NCBI RefSeq assembly: GCF_000739775.1
Contig: NZ_BBJH01000008.1
Span: 62,001 to 126,000, forward strand
Direction: 5' to 3'
From: Paraburkholderia heleia NBRC 101817
Lineage (GTDB): Bacteria > Pseudomonadota > Gammaproteobacteria > Burkholderiales > Burkholderiaceae
Length of the DNA stretch: 64,000 nt
Position 1 is the first letter of the stretch. Each line of letters opens with the position of its first letter. Made by a program: the position numbers and the translations under genes. Under the pieces are notes generated by a model that did no database searches, was not told the DNA's origin, and saw nothing but the letters and a program-made list of their open reading frames with translations. This document shows, piece by piece, positions 44,528 to 53,461 of this stretch.

Positions 44528-45166
44528 GTGAAAGCACTGGCGTTCCTGTTCGTCATCGTGTTGCTGATCAATCTCATGCCAGCCTTCGCGCCTCCCACAT
44601 GGATGGCGATGTCGTGGGTTGGGTTCAACTTCCACGAGAGCAATATGCTGCTTGTTGCTGCCGTTGCGGCCAGTGCCGCAACGGCAGGTCGACTCACGCT
44701 TGCCGCATTTTCCCGGTCGCTGGTGAGAAGGCGCTGGTTGCGCGAGGCCGATCGACAAAACATTGACGTGGTCAGCGCGTGGCTCGGCAAGCACAGGAAG
44801 AAGACAGCTGGCGCCTTTCTCGTGTATGCGCTCAGTCCGTTTCCGTCCAATTACCTGTTCATTGCCTACGGGCTGTCGGGGCTGCCGCTCGGCTTCGTCG
44901 GGGCAGCGTTCTTTGCCGGGCGCATGATCAGCTACACGATCTGGGCTCGCCTGGGACGGCTCGCGTCATCGTTCGTCGATCCCGAGGCGCTGTTTGAAGG
45001 GCAGTATCTCGGCGTCGGGTTCGTGCTTTCGCAACTGGCGTTGCTCGGACTCGTGTACGCACTCATGAAGCTCGACTGGAAACTGCTCCTCGAAAAGCGA
45101 AAACTGAAGTGGCGGCGGCCCGTAGGGCATGCCGACCGCAACGACGCAGGCCCAGTCGGTTCCTGA
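44528..45166 (+). CDS. integral membrane protein, small-helix family
   Basis: A 212-residue membrane protein with about four or five hydrophobic segments (LAFLFVIVLLINLMPAFAPP, NMLLVAAVAASAATAGR, ALSPFPSNYLFIAYGLSGL, GVGFVLSQLALLGLVYAL). The P-x-P-S motif in the middle loosely resembles SNARE-associated/VTT proteins. A GTG at 44528 behind GGAGGATTGAC is the chosen start. Function unknown. Confidence 0.65.
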   Translation: MKALAFLFVIVLLINLMPAFAPPTWMAMSWVGFNFHESNMLLVAAVAASAATAGRLTLAAFSRSLVRRRWLREADRQNIDVVSAWLGKHRKKTAGAFLVYALSPFPSNYLFIAYGLSGLPLGFVGAAFFAGRMISYTIWARLGRLASSFVDPEALFEGQYLGVGFVLSQLALLGLVYALMKLDWKLLLEKRKLKWRRPVGHADRNDAGPVGS

Positions 45167-45227
45167 CCCGGTGACATTGAGCAGATAGCAGGAGGGCATC
45201 TCGCCGGAGAAGTCACTCTATTTACTG

Positions 45228-45251
45228 ATAATATATTTATTGATATATTAT
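45228..45251. promoter_or_regulatory. BigR-type operator: ATAATATA-N8-TATATTAT
   Basis: A perfect 8-bp inverted repeat in an AT-only island, 27 bp before the BigR-like start. AT-rich palindromes of this kind are bound by BigR/SqrR repressors. Confidence 0.75.
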
Positions 45252-45277
45252 TTGTGTGTGAATTGAGTGAGGGCGCA

Positions 45278-45616
45278 ATGGACCCAAGCCACCCCATCAT
45301 CGACCTGGCGACCATGCAGGCTGCCGCGGCAAACGCGTGCGCACTGCTCAAGGTGCTCGCCAATCCCGACCGCCTGCTGCTGATGTGCCGCCTCTCCCAG
45401 GGGGAGCTGTCCGTGGGAGAACTCGAGGAGGCGCTCGCCATCCGGCAGCCGACCCTGTCCCAGCAGTTGGGGCTGCTCCGTGAAAACGGCCTGGTGGCAA
45501 CGCGTCGCGAGGGCAAGAACATCTTCTATTCGGTGGCGAGTCCGCAAGCGCTCGCCGTCATGGCGGTCCTGTATCAGCAGTTCTGCGCGAATCCTTCTGG
45601 GGACGAATCATGTTGA
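45278..45616 (+). CDS. bigR: BigR-type ArsR-family persulfide-sensing repressor
   Basis: A 112-residue ArsR protein: winged helix LANPDRLLLMCRLSQGELSV then EALAIRQPTLSQQLGLLREN and wing RREGKNIFYSVAS. Cys37 and Cys103 are 66 residues apart, exactly the spacing of the sulfide-responsive pair of Xylella BigR (42/108). It lies behind its palindromic operator and overlaps by 7 bp the YeeE-like gene it must control. Confidence 0.92.
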   Translation: MDPSHPIIDLATMQAAAANACALLKVLANPDRLLLMCRLSQGELSVGELEEALAIRQPTLSQQLGLLRENGLVATRREGKNIFYSVASPQALAVMAVLYQQFCANPSGDESC

Positions 45617-46044
45617 TTGACTTCACGCATTTCACGCCTGGTCTCTCATTGACCGGCGGACTCATCATCGGCCTCGCGGCCGCGGGACTCGTGCTGCTCA
45701 ACGGTCGCATCGCCGGCATCAGCGGCATCTTCGGTGGCCTGTTGAGCCTGCCGCGCAACGACAGCGGCTGGCGCATCGCCTTCGTCGCCGGCCTCGTCCT
45801 TGCCCCTGTCATTGCGGGCCTGCTCGGCAGGCCGGCAATTGCGGATATCGAGGCGGGCTGGGGCGTCATCCTGGTTGCCGGTTTCCTGGTGGGGATCGGC
45901 ACTCGCTATGCCAGCGGCTGCACGAGCGGCCACGGCGTGTGCGGTCTCTCACGCGGATCGCTGCGTTCGCTCGTTGCCACGCTGACCTTCATGGCGGCGG
46001 GATTTCTGACGGTTTTTGTTCAACGGCATCTGATCGGAGGCTGA
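45610..46044 (+). CDS. YeeE/YedE-like sulfur transport protein, N-half
   Basis: A 144-residue membrane protein: [20 protein letters not shown], then [19 protein letters not shown], the conserved Cys motif of YeeE/YedE thiosulfate/sulfide-type channels. It is followed 2 bp later by the complementary half. It should move a sulfur species (sulfide, thiosulfate or similar) under BigR control. Confidence 0.88.
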   Translation: MLIDFTHFTPGLSLTGGLIIGLAAAGLVLLNGRIAGISGIFGGLLSLPRNDSGWRIAFVAGLVLAPVIAGLLGRPAIADIEAGWGVILVAGFLVGIGTRYASGCTSGHGVCGLSRGSLRSLVATLTFMAAGFLTVFVQRHLIGG

Positions 46045-46045
46045 C

Positions 46046-46477
46046 ATGGCGATCCTCACCGCACTGCTTTCAGGACTGATTTTCGGCGTTGGACTGATGG
46101 TTTCCGGCATGAGCAACCCGGCCAAGGTGCTGGGCTTCCTCGATATCGCCGGCAGCTGGGACCCGTCCCTCGCGTTCGTGATGGTGGGCGCCATCGTCGT
46201 GGCCTCGCTCGCATTCTTCGTCGCGAGACGCCGCACGCGCTCGCTCCTGGGCTTGCCCATGCAGCTTCCGGCAAGCACGACGATTACGCCAAGGCTCGTC
46301 CTCGGCAGTGCCGCCTTTGGTATCGGCTGGGGCCTGGCGGGTTTTTGCCCGGGGCCCGCGCTCGTCGCGCTGGGCGCGGGCTATCCGAAGGCCATTGGAT
46401 TTGTGGCAGCCATGGTGGCGGGTATGGTCGTCTTCGAACTCGTCGAACGGACGAAATCGGGCATGCAGCGGGCGTAA
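46046..46477 (+). CDS. YeeE/YedE-like sulfur transport protein, C-half
   Basis: A 143-residue membrane protein with GVGLMVSGMSNPAKVLGFLD and GLAGFCPGPALVALGAG, the second YeeE/YedE signature. With the previous gene it forms the two-gene version of a channel that is one polypeptide elsewhere. Confidence 0.88.
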   Translation: MAILTALLSGLIFGVGLMVSGMSNPAKVLGFLDIAGSWDPSLAFVMVGAIVVASLAFFVARRRTRSLLGLPMQLPASTTITPRLVLGSAAFGIGWGLAGFCPGPALVALGAGYPKAIGFVAAMVAGMVVFELVERTKSGMQRA

Positions 46478-46548
46478 GCGACGTCCACGGCAACGGGCCG
46501 CGGTTCCTCACGGCGGGCGCCGTATGCATGCCAAAAGGCGCCCCCGGC

Positions 46549-47352
46549 TCACGCGATGACGGCCTTGGCGAGCATGCCGAGAGCCACGCATACGAGGATG
46601 GCCGCAAAGCCGGACTGGACATGATGAGCGGCCAGACGATGCGACACGAGGCGTCCGCCTAGCATCCCCGCGGCGGTGGCGGCGCTGAACCACAGGACGA
46701 CGTCGAACGGAAACGCCGTACCGTGCATCGCCGTCGCCAGCACGCCGCCACTGCCAACCAGCGCAATCACCATCAACGACGTTGCCACGATGCCGTGCAT
46801 CGATACATCGGTCAGCTTGCGCATCAACGGCACGATGATGAATCCGCCGCCCACGCCGAGCAGCCCCGTCATCAGTCCGGTAAGCGACCCGGTCGCCGCC
46901 AGTGCCAATGCGGTGGGCCACGACCAGTCGAACCGGCCCGTTGCCGGGTTGACATGAGCGACGCAAAGCGGCGACGCCTGTTGTGCCGGTGCCTTGCGCC
47001 TGAGCGTCTGATGCAGGAGCCGGAAGGCAACGAAAAGCATGACACAGGCGAACAAGCCGAGCAGCAGCCGCTGAGGCAGGGCGCGTGCGAGGCGCGCCCC
47101 CAATGCCGTGGCGGGAACCCCGAGGGCGGCCATCAGCAGGGCGGCACGATAGCGGACGAGGCGTTTGCGGAACGCCTCGAGCGCGCCCACTGCCGCGCTG
47201 CCCGCGACGGCGACCAGCGCGACTGGCGTTGCCTGCTGCATGGGCCAGCCCATGCCAAACACGAGCGCGGGAACGGCGAGGATGCCGCCACCGGCGCCCG
47301 TGAGTCCAAGAATGGCGCCGACTACGGCGCCGAGTAAAAGCGAGACCAGCAT
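46549..47352 (-). CDS. TauE/SafE-family sulfite exporter
   Basis: A 267-residue permease with eight helices; GLTGAGGGILAVPALVFG and GLLGVGGGFIIVPLMRK are the paired TauE/SafE motifs. Last gene of the FisR-controlled operon: it would export the sulfite produced by persulfide dioxygenase. Confidence 0.92.
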   Translation of the reverse strand: MLVSLLLGAVVGAILGLTGAGGGILAVPALVFGMGWPMQQATPVALVAVAGSAAVGALEAFRKRLVRYRAALLMAALGVPATALGARLARALPQRLLLGLFACVMLFVAFRLLHQTLRRKAPAQQASPLCVAHVNPATGRFDWSWPTALALAATGSLTGLMTGLLGVGGGFIIVPLMRKLTDVSMHGIVATSLMVIALVGSGGVLATAMHGTAFPFDVVLWFSAATAAGMLGGRLVSHRLAAHHVQSGFAAILVCVALGMLAKAVIA

Positions 47353-47385
47353 CGATTACCTCGAGGGACGGCAAATACACGAATA

Positions 47386-49041
47386 TCAGTCGGCCACCTG
47401 GGGTTGCACGAGCCACTCCCGTCCCTTGAGCATGCCACGCCAGTAAAGCGGCGGCAGGATGCGCTCCTTGAGCAGCCAGGCGAGACCGGAGGGCTTCTTC
47501 CCGTCGATGATCCATGAGGGAAAGGTCGGTGCGACCTTGCCGCCGTAGAGAAACTCGGCGAGCACGATCTTGCCGCGCTCGACCGTAAGCGGGCAGGAGC
47601 CGTAACCGTCATAGGTCGCCGCTCCGCGCGTGACGCCCAGGGCAGCCAGCACGTTGTGAGCGACGACCGGCGCCTGCTTGCGCGCCGCGGCGGCGGTTTT
47701 TGCGTTCGGCGTACTGGTCGCGTCGCCCAGTCCGAAGACGTTTTCGTAGGCCTTGTGGCGCAAGCTAGCCTGATCGACGTCGACCCAGCCGCCGGCATCG
47801 GCGAGCGGGCTGACGCGGATGAAATCGGGCGCCTTCTGGGGCGGCACGACGTGGAGCAGATCGAAACCGGTCTCGAATGTTTCGCTGCCGCCGCCCGGGA
47901 GTGCTCGCGTGAAGGTCGCTCGCCGTGCTTCGCCGTTCACGGCCGTCAGGTTGAAGCCGAAGTTCAGATCGATGCCGTAGGACTCCACATACTTCATGAG
48001 TGCGGGCACGTAGTCGGCGACACCGAAGAGGGCCGCGCCGGCGTTGTAGAACTCGACATTGATCTGGTCGAGCCTGCCGGTGCGGCGCCAGTGATCGCAC
48101 GAGAGATACATGGCCTTCTGGGGTGCGCCCGCGCATTTGATCGGCATGGGCGGTTGCGTGAACAGCGCGCGCCCTCCCTTGAGCTGCTGCACCAGTTGCC
48201 AGGTGTAGGGCGCAAGGTCGTAACGATAGTTGGAGGTCACGCCGTTGCGGCCGAGTGTCTGCGGCAGTCCCTCAATGGCATTCCAGTCCAGCTTCAGGCC
48301 AGGGCAGACAACGAGCTGCCGGTATTTCACGACGCGGCAGCCTTCCAGGATCACGGCGTTTTCGGTGGGCTCGAACGCTGCCACTGCCGCCTTGATCCAG
48401 TGCACGTTGCGCGGCAGGACGCTGCCCATTGGACGCGCTGTCGTTTCGGGACGGAATACGCCGGCGCCGACCATCGTCCAGCCGGGCTGGTAGTAGTGCA
48501 CGTCGGCGGGATCGATGATGGCAATGTCAAGACCGGGAGCGCGGGCAAGCAGGCTCGAAGCGGTGGCGACGCCGGCCGCTCCCGCGCCGATGATCACGAC
48601 GTCGTGTTGTTCCTCTGCGGATTGGTGCGGCGAGCCGATGCGACGCGCGAGCCCGCTCAAGTCGACCCCGGCGCGTTTGCCTGCGGCAAGGATCTCGACG
48701 AGCGACATGGCCGGCGTGCTGGCCAGCGCCCAGAGGGTCGCCGAGCGCATGCCGCTGCGGCAGTAGGCGAGCAGGGGGCGCGGCAGGGTGTCCAGATAGC
48801 CGCGGAACCGTTCGGCATCCTGATCGCTCACCTTGCCCGATTCCACCGGAAGGTAGTGCGCTTCGATACCGAGTTCCCGCGCGGCCCGCTCGATTTCGGT
48901 GAACGTGGGCTGGTCTGCACCTTCGCCGTCGGGACGGTTGCAGACGATCGCCCGAAAGCCCATCTCGCGCAGTGCGGCGAGATCCGGAACGCGGATCTGA
49001 GCGGAAACGGAGAACGTATCCGTGAGCTTTTTAAGTTCCAT
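47386..49041 (-). CDS. sqr: fused DUF442 phosphatase-like domain and sulfide:quinone oxidoreductase
   Basis: A 551-residue fusion. Residues about 1-105 form a DUF442/protein-tyrosine-phosphatase-like domain with C94 in YCRSGMRSATLW. The rest is SQR: FAD site DVVIIGAGAAGVATASSLL, C246 in VVCPGLKLDW and C483 in YGSCPLTV, the two redox Cys of the human-type SQR, plus LPPLYWRGMLKG at the end. The enzyme oxidises sulfide to persulfide and passes electrons to quinone. A start 21 bp further upstream exists; the chosen one has GAGG. It sits between the dioxygenase and exporter genes in one operon. Confidence 0.92.
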   Translation of the reverse strand: MELKKLTDTFSVSAQIRVPDLAALREMGFRAIVCNRPDGEGADQPTFTEIERAARELGIEAHYLPVESGKVSDQDAERFRGYLDTLPRPLLAYCRSGMRSATLWALASTPAMSLVEILAAGKRAGVDLSGLARRIGSPHQSAEEQHDVVIIGAGAAGVATASSLLARAPGLDIAIIDPADVHYYQPGWTMVGAGVFRPETTARPMGSVLPRNVHWIKAAVAAFEPTENAVILEGCRVVKYRQLVVCPGLKLDWNAIEGLPQTLGRNGVTSNYRYDLAPYTWQLVQQLKGGRALFTQPPMPIKCAGAPQKAMYLSCDHWRRTGRLDQINVEFYNAGAALFGVADYVPALMKYVESYGIDLNFGFNLTAVNGEARRATFTRALPGGGSETFETGFDLLHVVPPQKAPDFIRVSPLADAGGWVDVDQASLRHKAYENVFGLGDATSTPNAKTAAAARKQAPVVAHNVLAALGVTRGAATYDGYGSCPLTVERGKIVLAEFLYGGKVAPTFPSWIIDGKKPSGLAWLLKERILPPLYWRGMLKGREWLVQPQVAD

Positions 49042-49078
49042 GCTTGCCTCTTGCATTTTCATTGAGTACCGCTATCGA

Positions 49079-49960
49079 TCAAAGAACGTTGATCGGGATC
49101 TTGATGTATGAAACGCCATTGCTCTCCGGCTCCGGCAGGTGGCCGGCGCGCATGTTTACCTGCACGGACGGCAGGATGAGAACGGGCATGTCGAGCGTGG
49201 CGTCGCGGGCCGTGCGCATGGCGATGAACGACGCCTCGTCGATGCCGTCGTGCACATGGACGTTGGCTTCGCGTTCTTCAGCCACGGTGCTTTCGAATTT
49301 GACGGCGCGACCGCCTGGCTGATAGTCGTGGCACATGTACAGGCGCGTCTCGGGCGGCAGGCTGAGGACTCGGCGGATCGACCGGTAGAGCGTTGACGCG
49401 TCGCCACCGGGAAAGTCGCAGCGGGCAGTTCCGTAGTCGGGCATGAACAGCGTGTCGCCGACGAAGGCGGCCTGCTGGGTGCCGTCGCTGACCACGTAGG
49501 TCACGCATGCCGGCGTATGGCCCGGCGTGTGCATCACGCGGACCTCCAGCTCGCCCACATGAAACGTGTCGCCATCGGCAAAAAGGCGGTCGAACTGCGA
49601 GCCGTCGGTGCGGAAGTCCGGACCCGCATTGAACAGCTTGCCGAACACGCCCTGTACCCGCGTGACCTCGCCGCCGATGGCGACGTTGCCTCCGAGCCTT
49701 TCCCTGAGATACGGCGCCGCGGAAAGGTGATCGGCGTGGACATGGGTTTCAAGCAGCCAGTCCACTCGTGCGCCCAGCGATTCGACGCGGCTCGCGAGCC
49801 GGTCTGCCGTGACAGTACGCGTGCGCCCCGATTTCGGGTCGTAGTCAAGCACGGTGTCGATCAGCGCGCAGCGTCGTGTTCCGATATCCAGCAGCAGGTA
49901 GCTCACGGTCCATGTGGCGGGATCGAAGAACCCTTCGACGGAAAATCTGCAGGCAGACAT
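49079..49960 (-). CDS. persulfide dioxygenase (ETHE1/PDO type)
   Basis: A 293-residue metallo-beta-lactamase-fold enzyme: THVHADHLSAA, HTPGHTPACVTY, GDTLFMPDYGTARCDFPGG and MCHDY supply the non-haem Fe site. It converts glutathione persulfide to sulfite. First gene of the operon; the ATG at 49960 fits the family start and follows GAGG at a somewhat long spacing. A sigma-54 promoter lies about 50 bp upstream. Confidence 0.93.
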   Translation of the reverse strand: MSACRFSVEGFFDPATWTVSYLLLDIGTRRCALIDTVLDYDPKSGRTRTVTADRLASRVESLGARVDWLLETHVHADHLSAAPYLRERLGGNVAIGGEVTRVQGVFGKLFNAGPDFRTDGSQFDRLFADGDTFHVGELEVRVMHTPGHTPACVTYVVSDGTQQAAFVGDTLFMPDYGTARCDFPGGDASTLYRSIRRVLSLPPETRLYMCHDYQPGGRAVKFESTVAEEREANVHVHDGIDEASFIAMRTARDATLDMPVLILPSVQVNMRAGHLPEPESNGVSYIKIPINVL

Positions 49961-50012
49961 TGTGGTGATTCCTCGCAAATGACGGACGCTCGGTCCTGGC
50001 GAGGAAAGACAA

Positions 50013-50028
50013 TCCAATAATCGTGCCA
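50013..50028 (-). promoter_or_regulatory. sigma-54 promoter for the PDO-SQR-TauE operon
   Basis: On the minus strand: TGGCACG-ATTA-TTGGA, one base off the -24/-12 consensus TGGCACG-N4-TTGCA. Spacing to the PDO ATG leaves a leader of about 40 nt. Confidence 0.7.
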
Positions 50029-50149
50029 GCCTTGCTAGCCGCGGCGCTATTGATTGTTAAATCCATGATCTACATCCGCTTTTCGGTGCATGGCGATCGG
50101 CGCACGCGCCGCGTCGCGTGCGCATGCGTGCGACGCGAATGACAGCGGG

Positions 50150-50186
50150 GACTGCCAAATGGCAGTCAGTGGCATAATTGGCAGTC
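50150..50186. promoter_or_regulatory. FisR-type enhancer site, GACTGCCA-AA-TGGCAGTC plus third half site
   Basis: A perfect 8-bp inverted repeat (50150-50167) with another TGGCAGTC at 50179-50186, about 120-170 bp upstream of the sigma-54 promoter and just before the FisR start. The position is right for an activator enhancer site, and also for autocontrol of the regulator. Confidence 0.75.
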
Positions 50187-50222
50187 TGAAAATATCGGCT
50201 GCAAGAGCCGGGACCGACGACC

Positions 50223-51602
50223 ATGACTTTGCCTGACCTGACACCGACCGGTTCGCCGTTGCCGGACATGGCGCCGGATGTCGGCGCGCTGGTGTCGTAC
50301 CTGGAGTACGATCCGCTGCCCGCTATCGTGCTCGATCCGCAGTACCAGATTCTGGCCGCGAACCGGGCGTATCAGCGGCAATTCGGGGTGGAGGGGCAGG
50401 CGCACGTTGGCCGCCGGTGCTACCAGGTTTCCCATCATTACGATGTGCCCTGCGATCAGGCCGGTGAGCACTGCCCAATGAAGCGTGCGGCCGAGAGTCG
50501 CGGCGCGGACCGCGTGCTGCATATTCATCACACACCGCGCGGCCCGGAACACGTGGACGTCGAGTTGCGGCCGATTATCGATGCCCGCGGCGAGATCATC
50601 GCGTACGTCGAGCGGCTGGCGACCGTCCGGGGCGCATCGGCACGACCCAGTGCGGAAGGCCTGGTCGGTCGCGCGCCGGCGTTCAATGAGGCGATCTCCG
50701 CCCTGCAGCGCGTCGCGCCGTCGACGTTGCCGGTACTGCTGCTCGGCGAGTCCGGTACGGGCAAGGAACTGTTCGCCCATGCGCTTCACGAAGCGAGCGA
50801 CCGGGCGCAACGGCCATTCGTTGTCGTCGACTGCTCGGGTATTACCGAAACGCTCTTCGAAAGCGAGTTGTTCGGGTTCGAGAAGGGGGCGTTCACGGGC
50901 GCCACCAGTCGAAAACCCGGGCTGGTTGAAACGGCCCAGGGCGGCACGCTGTTTCTCGATGAGATTGGCGATGTGCCTCTAGCGATGCAGGTGAAGCTGT
51001 TGCGCCTCATCGAAACCGGCACCTTCAGGCGTGTCGGCGGCACCGAGGTCCAGCGTGCCGATTTCCGGCTCGTCGCCGCCACACACAAGCCGCTCGAGCA
51101 GATGATCGCGGCGGGCCAGTTTCGCGCCGACCTCTATTTCCGGATCAGTGCTTTCCCCATTCATTTGCCTGCGGTGCGTGAGCGTGTGGAAGATATCGCG
51201 CTTCTCGCCGACTCCATTCTGGCGCGCATAGCCTCAGCGGGACACGGCTCGCCACGCAAAGCCCTGATTTCGCCGGACGCGCTTGCACTGCTGCGTGCGT
51301 ATTCATGGCCGGGCAACATCCGCGAACTGCGCAACGTGCTCGAGCGGGCCAGCCTCCTCGCCGACGATGGGGTCATTCGGCCCGGCCATTTGCCGGAGTC
51401 ACTCAGGCGCGAAACCACGGCGCCGCCCGAACGGTTGCCCGCAACGGCTTTCGTTCTGCCTCGCAAGGTGTCGGACGCGGAACTGGCGCGCGCTGCCGCG
51501 GAATCGGGCGGCAAGCGCAGTGAACTCGCTGCCCGGCTCGGGATGAGCGAGCGCACGCTGTACCGTCGGCTCAAGGCGCTCACGGACGCCGGCAAAGTCT
51601 GA
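50223..51602 (+). CDS. fisR: FisR, sigma-54-dependent sulfide/persulfide-responsive activator
   Basis: A 459-residue enhancer-binding protein. The N-terminal PAS-like sensor has C66, C77 and C84 (RRCYQVSHH, VPCDQ, EHCPM); the 11/7 spacing is that of the three persulfide-reactive cysteines of FisR. An AAA+ domain follows (GESGTGKE, GAFTGATS, GGTLFLDEIGD), then a C-terminal Fis-type helix-turn-helix (SELAARLGMSERTLYRRLK). It would activate the divergent persulfide dioxygenase operon. Confidence 0.94.
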   Translation: MTLPDLTPTGSPLPDMAPDVGALVSYLEYDPLPAIVLDPQYQILAANRAYQRQFGVEGQAHVGRRCYQVSHHYDVPCDQAGEHCPMKRAAESRGADRVLHIHHTPRGPEHVDVELRPIIDARGEIIAYVERLATVRGASARPSAEGLVGRAPAFNEAISALQRVAPSTLPVLLLGESGTGKELFAHALHEASDRAQRPFVVVDCSGITETLFESELFGFEKGAFTGATSRKPGLVETAQGGTLFLDEIGDVPLAMQVKLLRLIETGTFRRVGGTEVQRADFRLVAATHKPLEQMIAAGQFRADLYFRISAFPIHLPAVRERVEDIALLADSILARIASAGHGSPRKALISPDALALLRAYSWPGNIRELRNVLERASLLADDGVIRPGHLPESLRRETTAPPERLPATAFVLPRKVSDAELARAAAESGGKRSELAARLGMSERTLYRRLKALTDAGKV

Positions 51603-51632
51603 CGCCTGCGTTGTCGATCGGGCAACGACTCA

Positions 51633-51652
51633 CGGGCGCAGACTCGCGCCCG
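51633..51652. terminator. bidirectional hairpin between convergent genes
   Basis: CGGGCGC-AGACTC-GCGCCCG, a 7-bp GC stem, lies between the end of the FisR gene and the end of the GlpD-family gene coming from the other side. No T run. Confidence 0.45.
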
Positions 51653-51706
51653 CCTGCCTGCAAGCCTTGTGCGATTAGCTTGACGTCCGACTTACGTGTT
51701 GGTAGA

Positions 51707-53446
51707 TCAAGCGCCTGGCTGCCGCGCCAACTCGATGCTGGAAAGCGCAATCCCATGACGTTCACGCGCCGTTTCACGCGTCGCGTCAATTTCCTGCAGC
51801 GCGCGTGCCGAATCCCATCCCAGCGCCTGTGCGGCAATGGCGGAGACTTCCAGCAACAAGGCGTGAGTCAGATGCCCTGAGATCGCGATGGTCGTGCGGC
51901 GGAAAATCAGGTCGGCGAGATGCGTCACCATATCGTGTTCGCACAGGTATCGGATCTCATGTGCCGTGTAGCCCGACTCGCCCGGGAGCGAATGATCCGC
52001 GCATGTGTCGCGCGCATGGGCGCAATATGCGGCGACTGCCACCGCCGCTGTGCCGTATCGGGTGAAAAGCGTCTCGGCCCTTGCGGCTGCAATCGCGTGG
52101 CGTTGTGCGAGCGCGCCGATCCACGCGGCCCGTTTGTCTGCATCGCGCGGATAATCCCGGCCGCCGCCAATCGGCTCGTGGCGCGTGCCGATCTTGCGTG
52201 CGCGTCCGAGGCGTCTGAGCGTATCGTCGGCGACGGATTCCGCGAATCCGCGAAAGGTCGTCCATTTGCCGCCCACCAGGGAAAGCACCGGGACCTGCGT
52301 CCCCGGCAGGTGATCGACGCGCACCGCATGATCGCGGCTCACATCGCCCGGATTCGCGGCGTCTGAATAAGGCAGCGGCCGCACGCCGCTATAGCGAAAG
52401 GCGATGTCCGATTGCTTGAGATCCACACCCGGAAAGACTTCGCGCAATACGTCGAGCATGTAGGCGACCTCGTCGTCGTCGCAGCGCACGCCGTCCGGAT
52501 CGTCGACGCGGATATCGGTCGAGCCGATGAGCAGCTTGTCCATGAACGGATAGATGAGCGAGATGCGGCCGTCCTTCGAGCCGTAGTACACCATGCGGCC
52601 GCGCAATTGCGCATGGAGTTCGGGATGGTCGACGATCAAATGCGACCCCTTCGTTCCGCCGATGTATTTCCGCTCGATTCCAAGCGCACCGTTGACGCTG
52701 TCGATCCACGCGCCGCCCGCATTGACGACGACAGCAGGCGCTGTGGCAAGGCGTTCCTGCGTCACGAGATCACGCAGCCATACGACGCCGTTCTCCACCC
52801 GATCGACACTCACGTAATTGGCCGCGGCAGAATGCTCGCAGGCGGCGAGGCCGTCGGCGACGAGTTCGAAGTTCAAGCGTTCGGCTTGCGTCACTTTGGC
52901 GTCGTAATACGTGGCAGTCGCCTTGATCGTCGGATCGAGCAGCGGCAAGCTCTGCAGCGATCGCTTCCTGAGCGCGAAACGGTGCCGCGGCATCGTGCGG
53001 TCATGCCGGCCGAGAAAGTCATACATCGCCAGACCGATCTTCGAGATGACCGCGCCGCGATCGGCGAGCTTTGCCTTCATACCGAAGAAACGGCGCGCGG
53101 AAGCGATCGTGCCGCCGAACCAGGAATGTATCGGCAATACGGTTTCGAGCGGCCGCACATAATGCGGCGCGTTTTTCAGCAGCAGGTTGCGCTCCAGCGT
53201 GGATTCGGCCACGAGGCGAAACTCGCCGGTTTCGAGGTACTTCACGCCGCCGTGAATGAGCCGCGACGGCGCGCTGCTCGCGCCGGCGGCGAAATCCGTC
53301 TTGTCGATCAGCAGGCAGTCGACGCCTTGCAATGAGAGGTCGCGAAAAAGGCCCGCGCCGTTGATGCCGCCTCCGATAATCAACACGCTGACCTTTGGTT
53401 GCTGCCTCAAGCGGTCGAGAAAGAATTTGCGGTTTCGTTCTGGCAT
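51707..53446 (-). CDS. GlpD-family FAD-dependent alditol-phosphate dehydrogenase (copy 1)
   Basis: A 579-residue flavoprotein of the glycerol-3-phosphate dehydrogenase family: FAD site VLIIGGGINGAGLFRDLSLQ, SRLIHGGVKYLETGEFRLVA, KGSHLIVDHPE and VGGKWTTFRGFAE. A C-terminal domain (about 420-560) is present, unlike the shorter copy 2. It lies 15 bp after an FGGY kinase on the same strand, so it probably oxidises the phosphorylated alditol made by that kinase. Ribosome site AAGGAGG. Confidence 0.92.
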   Translation of the reverse strand: MPERNRKFFLDRLRQQPKVSVLIIGGGINGAGLFRDLSLQGVDCLLIDKTDFAAGASSAPSRLIHGGVKYLETGEFRLVAESTLERNLLLKNAPHYVRPLETVLPIHSWFGGTIASARRFFGMKAKLADRGAVISKIGLAMYDFLGRHDRTMPRHRFALRKRSLQSLPLLDPTIKATATYYDAKVTQAERLNFELVADGLAACEHSAAANYVSVDRVENGVVWLRDLVTQERLATAPAVVVNAGGAWIDSVNGALGIERKYIGGTKGSHLIVDHPELHAQLRGRMVYYGSKDGRISLIYPFMDKLLIGSTDIRVDDPDGVRCDDDEVAYMLDVLREVFPGVDLKQSDIAFRYSGVRPLPYSDAANPGDVSRDHAVRVDHLPGTQVPVLSLVGGKWTTFRGFAESVADDTLRRLGRARKIGTRHEPIGGGRDYPRDADKRAAWIGALAQRHAIAAARAETLFTRYGTAAVAVAAYCAHARDTCADHSLPGESGYTAHEIRYLCEHDMVTHLADLIFRRTTIAISGHLTHALLLEVSAIAAQALGWDSARALQEIDATRETARERHGIALSSIELARQPGA

Positions 53447-53461
53447 CGATGTTTTCCTCCT

